A program made the position numbers and the translations under genes. A DNA stretch of 64,000 nucleotides from Nocardia acididurans (GTDB taxonomy: Bacteria; Actinomycetota; Actinomycetes; Mycobacteriales; Mycobacteriaceae), in assembly GCF_016741815.1 (NCBI RefSeq), contig NZ_JAERRJ010000006.1, positions 124,001 to 188,000 of the forward strand, in the 5' to 3' direction. The notes under the pieces are model-generated. The model made no database searches. It saw nothing but the letters and a program-made list of their open reading frames with translations, and was not told the origin of the DNA. Shown piece after piece: positions 7,331 through 14,028 of this stretch (its first letter is position 1; the number at the start of each line of letters is the position of its first letter).

Positions 7331-7356
7331 ACACGCGGGGTGCGATCCCCGTGACA
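7331..7356 (-). promoter_or_regulatory. Candidate ECF41-dependent promoter of the DoxX gene
   Basis: Reading on the minus strand, TGTCACG is followed after 14 bases by CGTGT, similar to the promoter layout remembered for ECF41 factors (TGTCACA ... CGTC). It lies 33 bases before the gene start, and the same spacing occurs in front of the other ECF41-linked cluster at 3.46 kb. Motif match is partial in the second box (CGTG instead of CGTC). Confidence 0.45.
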
Positions 7357-7522
7357 TCGCGTGACGCAGGTCACTGCGCGCGGTCGCCGGTCGCCGAATA
7401 GGGCATTCATCCGATGGTGTGCGCCCGGCCCGCGCCATACCTTGATGTCCAGCGCGCGAGAAGAGATGAATCCGGTTCCGGGAGAGCGCTTTCGGGCCGT
7501 CTAGCTGGAGGTATCGCCGAGC

Positions 7523-8239
7523 ATGACACCTACGCACGAGTCCCGTGCCCGGGGCACCCGGTCGAGGTTCACCACCGCGTTCCGCATCGCGGCGGTACTG
7601 GGCGGCGCGACGGTGGCCCTCGCGGGCTGCACCGCCAACTCCCCGAACGACACCCCCGCCGCGAACGGAACCGCTTCGGCGACAGCCTCAGCCGTCGTAT
7701 CCACCACGGTCCGGGGCGACGACGCCACCACGGCCCCGCCGCGCGCCGAAACCCCGGAACCCACGCGCGCCGACACCCAGGCGCCCGGCACGCCCGCCGG
7801 CACGCCGTCCGCCACGACGGTGAACTCCCCGTCCGGCGGCTCCTGGGATCCGTGCACCCTGTCCGAATCCGCCCTGTCCGCAGCGGGTTTGGACCTTTCC
7901 ACCGAGGCGCGCGTCTCCCCGTCGACCTACCCGTCATGCAAATGGCAGTCCACCGACCGCACCTTCGAACTGATCATCGTGGCCTCCGGCGACTCCATGG
8001 ACACCGTCCTGGAACCCGGCACCTACACCGACCTGCGCCGCAGCGAGTACTACGGTCGCCAGTTCGCCCTGTTCCGCTCGGTCGCGGACTCCCACAAGGT
8101 GGGCTGCCATATCGCGACGCCGTCCGCGACGGGCAGCATCGTCTTCACGGTCCGCAACACGCGCGTGGCCACCGATTACGGCGAGCCCTGCAACGACGCG
8201 CAGCGGGTCGGTGCGGGACTGTTCAACTCCCTGCCCTGA
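7523..8239 (+). CDS. DUF3558-family lipoprotein
   Basis: A 238-residue exported lipoprotein. Residues 1-36 are a signal peptide (RFTTAFRIAAVLGGATVALAGC) ending in an ALAGC lipobox with the acylated cysteine at about 36. A Thr/Pro/Ala-rich linker follows to about residue 110, then the DUF3558 domain begins at SWDPCTLSESALSAAGL; paired cysteines (DPC, SCKW, GCHI, PCND) are typical for the family. DUF3558 proteins are abundant in Nocardia and mycobacteria; their function is unknown, with surface location expected. GGAGG lies 13 bases before the ATG. It converges on the GH76 gene. Confidence 0.87.
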   Translation: MTPTHESRARGTRSRFTTAFRIAAVLGGATVALAGCTANSPNDTPAANGTASATASAVVSTTVRGDDATTAPPRAETPEPTRADTQAPGTPAGTPSATTVNSPSGGSWDPCTLSESALSAAGLDLSTEARVSPSTYPSCKWQSTDRTFELIIVASGDSMDTVLEPGTYTDLRRSEYYGRQFALFRSVADSHKVGCHIATPSATGSIVFTVRNTRVATDYGEPCNDAQRVGAGLFNSLP

Positions 8240-8251
8240 CGGCGCCGGATT

Positions 8252-8283
8252 ACCGGCTCACAGTCCGGCGGCGGTGAGCCGGT
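8252..8283. terminator. Stem-loop between convergent DUF3558 and GH76 genes
   Basis: ACCGGCTCAC (8252-8261) pairs exactly with GTGAGCCGGT (8274-8283) across 12 bases. The element overlaps the last codons and stop of the GH76 gene. A bidirectional terminator for both converging transcripts is likely, although no T-tract is present. Confidence 0.55.
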
Positions 8284-9466
8284 AGTCCGCTTCGAGCAGC
8301 ATCCACCCGCTCAGCTGCACCGACAGATCGCGGCTCAGATTGTCCGTCACCGCGAACGGGGTGACCTGGGTGAGCGGGTTCGACCGGCTGGGGACGGTGA
8401 CCGGGCGACTCCAGTCCATGCCGAACAGTGGCAGCCCGTTCACCTCCGCCCGGTTGTCCCAGGCCGCCCGCGCGGAGGCGTGCACGATTCCGGCGGCGGT
8501 GCGGTCGCCCAGGGCCAGTGCGGCTTCGGCGAGGTAGCGCGCGAGAATGCCCATGAACAGCCCGGAATCGTCCGCGCCGCCCGCGGCGATCACGCCCGCG
8601 GCGGTGAGCCGCCGCGCGGTCGCCTCGACGAGTGCGACGGCACGCTCGTGATGCACCGATTCCCCGGTGCGCGTGGCCAATTCGGTTTCCAGGCCGATGG
8701 CCACACCCTGGCAGTAGGTCAGGACGGTGCGATCCACCTGCCCGCCGGGCTCGCGGACGCCGTCGAGGATCAGCCCGCTGTCGGGGTCGCGCAGGCGGGT
8801 GTGCAGGAAGTCGGCCAGTTGCCGGGCGCGGGCCGGTTCGCCGGTGCGCGCCATGGCGATTCCGGTCGGGCCGATCGAGGGGGCGTTGTAGTAGTCGTCG
8901 CCGAATCGCCAGGGCACCGCGCCGACGACCGGGTTCCATCCGTCGAGCAGGGTGGTCCGCAGGTCGGCGGCGGCGGTGCCGAACCGGATGCCGAGCAGCC
9001 GGTCGGCGCGTTCGAGTGCCAGTGCCAGCCAGGCCATATCGTCGTAGTAGCGGTTGGTCCAGCCGGTGAGATTGCGGGACCGAATGCCCAGTGCCACGGC
9101 GGCCACCCGGTCGACGCGGTCCTGATCGCGGCCGCGATGGGCGGCGTCCACCGCGCAGTCGAGCAGTTGGGCCTGCCACCAGTAGCACCATTTCACGAAG
9201 GATCTGTCCAGCAGGGAGGACGGCCAGGTGAGCCGGCCCAGCCGGGCGTCCCGCATTCCCCACAGGGTCCGCACGTGGCGCTGCACGATCGCTCGTTCGG
9301 CCAGGTCCGCGCGCTCCGCGCACTGGTCGGCACCGGGCGTGTAGGCGTTCACGTTTCTGGTGATCCGGCCGGTCGGAGCCGGGCGGGTCACCGCGGAGAG
9401 CGTGATCGAGGCCCCGGTCGCGATCAGCAGGCTGCGACGACTGATTCCCGCGTTCCGCCGATCCAT
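8258..9466 (-). CDS. Secreted GH76-family glycosidase (alpha-1,6-mannanase type)
   Basis: About 402 residues. An N-terminal twin-arginine-like signal (SRRSLLIATGASITLSAV) directs export. The body is an (alpha/alpha)6 barrel of glycoside hydrolase family 76; YYDDMAWL at residues 140-147 carries the paired catalytic Asp residues (142, 143). Family members cut alpha-1,6-mannan backbones; in mycolata the natural targets could be lipomannan/lipoarabinomannan or fungal mannan. The ATG at 9466 is preferred because GGAGGAG lies 8 bases upstream; a frame 17 codons longer has no such site. No other glycan genes flank it, so its substrate is inferred from family only. Confidence 0.85.
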   Translation of the reverse strand: MDRRNAGISRRSLLIATGASITLSAVTRPAPTGRITRNVNAYTPGADQCAERADLAERAIVQRHVRTLWGMRDARLGRLTWPSSLLDRSFVKWCYWWQAQLLDCAVDAAHRGRDQDRVDRVAAVALGIRSRNLTGWTNRYYDDMAWLALALERADRLLGIRFGTAAADLRTTLLDGWNPVVGAVPWRFGDDYYNAPSIGPTGIAMARTGEPARARQLADFLHTRLRDPDSGLILDGVREPGGQVDRTVLTYCQGVAIGLETELATRTGESVHHERAVALVEATARRLTAAGVIAAGGADDSGLFMGILARYLAEAALALGDRTAAGIVHASARAAWDNRAEVNGLPLFGMDWSRPVTVPSRSNPLTQVTPFAVTDNLSRDLSVQLSGWMLLEADYRLTAAGL

Positions 9467-9629
9467 CCGTCCGGACTCCTCCAACAGAACAACGATCGCC
9501 GCCACCGGAAACCGCACGGTTCCAGCCTATCGCCCCACGGCCCGCACGGCGCGGCGGCGACCAGCGGAATCACCGATCTCATCCGCGGTGGATGAGGTGC
9601 GCGCCGCCGCCGACGCGCAGCATCGGCGT

Positions 9630-10079
9630 ATGGGTACAGCACAGTTCGACGAGACGCGCCTGGATCCCATCGCCGCGTTGCGGGACGCGATGGAAGGGCT
9701 GCTGCGCGAGGCCACGCACTCCGATCCTCGGTTGCGGCACGCGATTTCGGCGGTCGTGCACCTGGCGGTCGACGCGCCGCCGGGCATTCCCGAGGACGCG
9801 ATCGAATTCCTGGGCCGCCTCGATCACGCCTGGCTGTATGCCGCCTGGCGCGGCCACGACACCGAACTGGCGCTGCTGGAAACGCTTTCGGCCGGTGCTT
9901 CCCCCGCCCTGCCGTGGTGTGAACTCATGTTCACCACGGCGCTGGCCCCCTGGTCGCTGTCGGTGACCGCGGTGCACGCGCGCGACCATTTCACGACCGC
10001 GGCAACCCGCATGCGGGCCTTGACCAGTGAGGACCTGTGGCATCTGGACTGGATCGGCCGGCGCGACGACTTCCGTTGA
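9630..10079 (+). CDS. Hypothetical protein, about 149 residues
   Basis: Not recognised. The product is soluble, helical, and rich in Ala/Leu, with FDETRLDPIAALRDAMEGLL at the start and a C-terminal LTSEDLWHLDWIGRRDDF segment. The ATG at 9630 has no clear ribosome site; in-frame GTG codons at 9588 and 9597 are alternatives that would lengthen it by 14 or 11 residues. Codon usage has strong third-position G/C, supporting coding. It runs towards the convergent desaturase gene, with 11 bases between stops. No signal peptide or membrane segment is visible. Confidence 0.6.
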   Translation: MGTAQFDETRLDPIAALRDAMEGLLREATHSDPRLRHAISAVVHLAVDAPPGIPEDAIEFLGRLDHAWLYAAWRGHDTELALLETLSAGASPALPWCELMFTTALAPWSLSVTAVHARDHFTTAATRMRALTSEDLWHLDWIGRRDDFR

Positions 10080-10090
10080 GGCGGACGGCT

Positions 10091-11143
10091 TCACGGGCGA
10101 TCGGAGCGCAGCGGCGCGCCGACGTGATGCATATGCCGGAGGGCCTCACGGTAGGAGGAGAGCAGCCCGGTTTCGTGGTACGGCACACCGATTTCGGTGC
10201 AGTAGTCGCGGACGATCACCTGGGCGCGGCGCAGATGCGGGGTCGGCATGCTCGGGAACAGGTGATGCTCGATCTGATAGTTGAGTCCGCCCAGCGCCAG
10301 GTCGGTGAGCACGCCGCCCCGCACGTTCCGGGAGGTCAGCACCTGGCGGCGCAGGTAATCGGGGCGTTCGTCCCCGGTCAGGGTCGGCATGCCCTTGTGA
10401 TTGGGCGCGAAGATGCAGCCCATGTACAGGCCGAACAGCCCCTGATGGACCGCGAGGAAGGCGAGCGCCTTGTCCGGCGACAGCACCGCGAACACCGCGA
10501 TCAGATAGACCGCGAAGTGCCCGAGCAGCAGCGCGCACTCGAGCCCGCGATGCTTGATCGATCGATTCCGTACTGCACGCAGCCCGGCCACATGCAGGTT
10601 CAACCCCTCCAACAGCAGCAGCGGAAAGAACAGATACGCCTGCGCCCGGCCGATCAGCCGCGGCAGCCCCCGACTGTCCCGCGCCTGCCGCTGCGACCAC
10701 ACCAGAATGTCCGGCGCGACATCGGGATCGAGCTCCTCGTGATTCGGATTGGCGTGATGCCGCGTGTGCTTGTCCTGCCACCACCCGTACCCCAGCCCGA
10801 TCCCCGCATTCCCCACGATCCGCCCCACCAGCTCCGTCGGTCGTCGCAACCGGAACACCTGCCGATGCGCGACATCATGCATAACCAGCGCCACCTGCGC
10901 GAACGCCACCGCCAGGAACGCCGCCACCAGCAGCGTCCACCACGAGTCGCCGACAACGAGGAACGCCGCCCACCCACCCGCGAACGCGGTCCCGACGAGG
11001 CCGAGCCGGATCGTGTAGTAGCCGGGCCGCCGATCCATCAGTCCCGCATCGGAGATCCGGCGCAGCAGGCGAGCGTAATCACCGTCGCCCCCGCGCCGCG
11101 GCGGCCGTGAAGAGGATGCGGGGACCAGACCGGATGTCGTCAT
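10091..11143 (-). CDS. Membrane fatty-acid desaturase (acyl-lipid/acyl-CoA type)
   Basis: A 350-residue integral membrane diiron desaturase. The three histidine boxes are present in order: HDVAH (89-93), HTRHH (126-130) and QIEHH (290-294); the QxxHH third box is typical of front-end/linoleoyl-CoA-type enzymes. Hydrophobic pairs around 45-90 and 205-245 fit four membrane helices. It introduces a double bond into a fatty acyl chain, using an external electron donor; no ferredoxin reductase is adjacent. The position of the double bond cannot be read from sequence. It is divergent from the HSL-type hydrolase across 295 bases. Confidence 0.9.
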   Translation of the reverse strand: MTTSGLVPASSSRPPRRGGDGDYARLLRRISDAGLMDRRPGYYTIRLGLVGTAFAGGWAAFLVVGDSWWTLLVAAFLAVAFAQVALVMHDVAHRQVFRLRRPTELVGRIVGNAGIGLGYGWWQDKHTRHHANPNHEELDPDVAPDILVWSQRQARDSRGLPRLIGRAQAYLFFPLLLLEGLNLHVAGLRAVRNRSIKHRGLECALLLGHFAVYLIAVFAVLSPDKALAFLAVHQGLFGLYMGCIFAPNHKGMPTLTGDERPDYLRRQVLTSRNVRGGVLTDLALGGLNYQIEHHLFPSMPTPHLRRAQVIVRDYCTEIGVPYHETGLLSSYREALRHMHHVGAPLRSDRP

Positions 11144-11438
11144 GCGGCGAAGCTATCCGCGAACTTCTCGACCCTCGTAATACCTTGGTATGGCACGGGA
11201 TTGGACCGTGGTGTGATACCGAGACCGCGCCGCAGCGGCCCGTACGGCATCACCGAAGGCGACGCGCCGGTGCGGTTGCGCGACGGCGTGGGGTCCATGC
11301 GCGAGAGTGGGGTCGAACGCGACCGGTGCGACGCCCGCATCACCGCAATCGGTGGCGGCGCCCGCGAAGTCCTGTCCGGCTGAGATTGTCGGATGGCCGG
11401 CCTGATCCGTCCCACAGGCTCTGCGAAGGAGCAGACGA
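11144..11438. other. Intergenic region between divergent desaturase and hydrolase genes
   Basis: This 295-base stretch should hold promoters for both divergent genes. The first 60 bases from the desaturase side are the least GC-rich (CCTCGTAATACCTTGGTATGG, with TAATAC usable as a -10 element). Short open frames exist on both strands but none has a ribosome site or recognisable product. AAGGAG at 11427-11432 is the ribosome site of the hydrolase gene. No repeat or RNA structure was recognised. Confidence 0.4.
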
Positions 11439-12428
11439 ATGGTGGAATCCCCGGTGCCCGCTACCGCGTCGACGCCGCAGGTCATCGAATTCGCTCGGAC
11501 GAGCTGGCAGTCGTACCTCATCGCGGGATTACTGCGGTGCACCCTCCGGCCACTGGCCGCGGTCTGGCCCTGCGGGCCGCGTGGAGCTCGCGCGCTCGAC
11601 CGGGTGCTCGACGCCGGAGCGAGCGTCGCGCTGCTGGTGCACGGGCGGGCGATGCGCGACACCGCACGTCGTCTGGATGTGGCGGGGGTTCCGGTGCTGC
11701 GGGTTCGTGCCGCCACGGTGACCGCGCCTGAGCGCACGATCCTGCACTTCCACGGCGGCGGTTTCGTTTTCGGCACCGCGAAGCTCTACCGGGAGTTCGC
11801 GCTGCGGCTCTCGGCGGCCGCCGACGCGGAGGTTCTGCTGTTCGACTACCGGCATCCGCCGTTCACCGACGTGGACACCATGATCGCCGACTGCCTGACT
11901 GTCTACCGCTGGGCCGCGACCGGCTATGCGCCCGGGCGGCTGGCGGTCTCCGGTGACTCCGCGGGCTCGAACCTCATGTTCGCCACCGTGGCGGGCGCGC
12001 GCTCGGCCGGACTGCCGCTGCCCACCGCCGTGGCCGCGCAATCCGGCTGGCTCGATATGGAGTTGCCGCGCAGGCGCTGGGCGCGGCAGGATCCCCTCTT
12101 CTCGGTGCCTTTCGCCCGGCGCGCCGCGCGCCGGGTCCGGGCGGGCGGCCCGATACCGCCCGTGCTGTGTCCCCTGCGGATCGACCCGGCCGGCCTGCCG
12201 CCGGTGCTGCTGCAGCTGGGCCGTGACGAGCCGATCCGCGCCGCCAACGAAGCCATGGCAGACCACCTCGCCGCCGCCGGAGTGCCGGTTCGCCTGGAGC
12301 TGTGGGCCTTTCAGGCCCATGTCTTCCAACTCTTCGGCGAGGTCCTGCCCGAGGGCCGCGCCGCCATCGCCGCCATCGCGGCCTTTCTCGACGAAACCAG
12401 CGGCTCGGCCCGCCCGCGATCGGCGTAG
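11439..12428 (+). CDS. Alpha/beta hydrolase of the hormone-sensitive-lipase (acetyl hydrolase) family
   Basis: A 329-residue esterase/lipase. Seen: oxyanion motif HGGG at 105-108, nucleophile elbow GDSAG at 172-176 with Ser174, a likely catalytic Asp in LGRDEPIRAANE near 268, and His in FQAHVF near 297. This is the bacterial HSL (family IV) set, as in mycobacterial Lip proteins. It would hydrolyse short- to medium-chain esters; the substrate is unknown. AAGGAG precedes the ATG by 7 bases. A DUF-like N-terminal extension of about 95 residues before the hydrolase core is normal for this group. The next gene is convergent. Confidence 0.9.
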   Translation: MVESPVPATASTPQVIEFARTSWQSYLIAGLLRCTLRPLAAVWPCGPRGARALDRVLDAGASVALLVHGRAMRDTARRLDVAGVPVLRVRAATVTAPERTILHFHGGGFVFGTAKLYREFALRLSAAADAEVLLFDYRHPPFTDVDTMIADCLTVYRWAATGYAPGRLAVSGDSAGSNLMFATVAGARSAGLPLPTAVAAQSGWLDMELPRRRWARQDPLFSVPFARRAARRVRAGGPIPPVLCPLRIDPAGLPPVLLQLGRDEPIRAANEAMADHLAAAGVPVRLELWAFQAHVFQLFGEVLPEGRAAIAAIAAFLDETSGSARPRSA

Positions 12429-12509
12429 GCCAGGCGTCGATGTCGCTCGCGGCGACGGGAAGGCGGGCGAACGTCGATCAGGGTGGTCGGTTGACGCGCC
12501 CGCAGGGGA

Positions 12510-13712
12510 TCACATTGGGCGAGCCGCGTCGGCGATGCGGACGCCGAGGTCGTCGAGTTCGTCGAGGACTGCGCCGGCGCCCCAGATCTGGTTGCGTTTC
12601 CGGTCGGTGAGCGGCCGTAGTACGCCGGCTTCGGCCAGGCGGTCGATTGCTGCGAAAACGCTGCTGCGAGAAGCATTTGTCAGGGCTTCCGCCTCCTTGG
12701 CGGACAGGATCGGGTGGGCAGGTAAGTGTCCGAGTAGAGCGGCGGCGGCGCTGCCGGCGCGCACGCCGCCGAGCAGGTCGCGCCACTCGCGAGGGATCTC
12801 GTCGCGCAGCCGCTCGGCTGTCGTGCGTGACTGGGCCGCCGCGATCGCCGCGCATCGCGCGAAATCCGAGATGAGAGGTCGCACGTCACCTGTGCGGTAG
12901 AGCGTGAGCAGCTCGAAGTAGCGGTCGCGGCGGGCTACCAGCGCCGACGCGAGCGGAACCACAACAACTGTGGTTACGCCACGCAACCGCAGCACGCTGT
13001 TGATGAGCGCCCGCCCGATTCGGCCGTTGCCGTCGGTGAACGGGTGGATCGACTCGAACTGCGCGTGCGCGACCGCCGCTTGCGCGAGCGCCGACAGATC
13101 GCTCCGGTTGACGAACGTCTCCAGATCGGCCATGTATTCGGCCACGGTGTCCGGCGGTGGCGGAATGTAGAGCGCACCACGCGGCGAATGGTCGCTGCCG
13201 CCGATCCAGTTCTGCATGTCCCGGAAGCGCCCTGCGTACATGTGTTCGTATTTGTCACCGGCCATGAGAATGCGGTGCGCGGCAAGGAAATTCGGCACGG
13301 TGACCCGGCGCTCGCGGGAGGCGGAGCCAATCAGTGCGTCCAGCGCGTCTGTTGCGGCGGCCATCGCCACCGCCGAAGGGTTGCTCCGAATGCCGTGTAG
13401 CGCGCGAGCGTAGTCGTCGAGATCGGCGTCGATGGCTTCGATCTTCGACGACGCCACCGACTCGGTGCGCAGTAGCAGCAACCCCAACGCCTCGAGCTGT
13501 TCCCCCTGTGCGGCGTCCAGTACAGCGATCTCCCGCACCGCCGCCTCCAATTCGGTCGACAATGCGGCATCGACATCAACTGACTGCCCGGCGATTCTTG
13601 GTGGCAGGGACACCTCGATCTCCCGCAGCATCCGATCGTCCCGGGTGCCGCCGCGATGCGTCTGCTGCCACGCTCGCCGCTCCCGGCCGTGTGCGGGCCA
13701 CTTTGTCGACAC
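12510..13712 (-). CDS. Fic-domain protein with N-terminal inhibitory motif and C-terminal winged helix
   Basis: A 400-residue Fic protein. The catalytic core HPFTDGNGRIGR (223-234) is intact, so nucleotidyl (usually AMP) transfer to a target hydroxyl is expected. SSKIEA (88-93) matches the class II inhibitory motif [S/T]xxxE[G/N] in most positions, with Ala replacing Gly. Residues 335-395 (EAEALTNASRSSVFAAIDRLAEAGVL) form a winged helix-turn-helix, so the protein may also bind DNA. The GTG start at 13712 follows AGGAGG by 5 bases. A conspicuous 13-6-13 dyad lies just upstream, consistent with autoregulation. No antitoxin gene is next to it. Confidence 0.9.
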   Translation of the reverse strand: MSTKWPAHGRERRAWQQTHRGGTRDDRMLREIEVSLPPRIAGQSVDVDAALSTELEAAVREIAVLDAAQGEQLEALGLLLLRTESVASSKIEAIDADLDDYARALHGIRSNPSAVAMAAATDALDALIGSASRERRVTVPNFLAAHRILMAGDKYEHMYAGRFRDMQNWIGGSDHSPRGALYIPPPPDTVAEYMADLETFVNRSDLSALAQAAVAHAQFESIHPFTDGNGRIGRALINSVLRLRGVTTVVVVPLASALVARRDRYFELLTLYRTGDVRPLISDFARCAAIAAAQSRTTAERLRDEIPREWRDLLGGVRAGSAAAALLGHLPAHPILSAKEAEALTNASRSSVFAAIDRLAEAGVLRPLTDRKRNQIWGAGAVLDELDDLGVRIADAARPM

Positions 13713-13722
13713 AAACGCCTCC

Positions 13723-13774
13723 TAACCCGGAAAACCACACCGTTAGTCCGAGTTAACCCTATAACCCGGACTAA
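13723..13774. promoter_or_regulatory. Dyad operator upstream of the Fic gene
   Basis: TTAGTCCGAGTTA (13743-13755) and TAACCCGGACTAA (13762-13774) are inverted arms matching in 12 of 13 positions, with a 6-base centre. A further TAACCCGGA half-site lies at 13723-13731, next to the Fic ribosome site. The AT-rich core contains TATAGG on the minus strand, usable as a -10. The arrangement suggests a repressor, possibly the winged helix of the Fic protein itself. Confidence 0.6.
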
Positions 13775-13882
13775 TGCAACGATAAATCCGAGGTTGACCC
13801 CGGACGCGAGGGGCGAGTGCGGCATGCCTCGAACTGTCGCGTGGAGCTCTGTTTCAAGTCGCCATCGGCCAAGTGTCTGAGA

Positions 13883-13917
13883 TGCTGGCGCACTAGTCTT
13901 CAGGTGCTGGCGCACTA
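13883..13917 (+). repeat. Direct repeat TGCTGGCGCACTA, 22-base period
   Basis: TGCTGGCGCACTA occurs at 13883-13895 and again at 13905-13917, two turns of the helix apart, about 110 bases before the DUF255 gene. Such phased direct repeats often bind an activator or response regulator. The rest of the 316-base gap between the Fic and DUF255 genes (13713-14028) holds only the Fic operator and unremarkable sequence. Confidence 0.45.
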
Positions 13918-14028
13918 CTCTGGGGTGTCCAGGCGAGGCCGGTTTCTGCCGTTCTGGCAAGTCTGGTCTTGCTGGGCAGTGGTGTGGCCGGTGGAGTCCG
14001 TTCGGTGTGCGCTCGATATGAGAGGTTG

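Noticed and set aside
11201-11383. 60-codon plus-strand frame in the desaturase-hydrolase gap
   Set aside because: No ribosome site, no recognisable product, and an equally long frame exists on the opposite strand.
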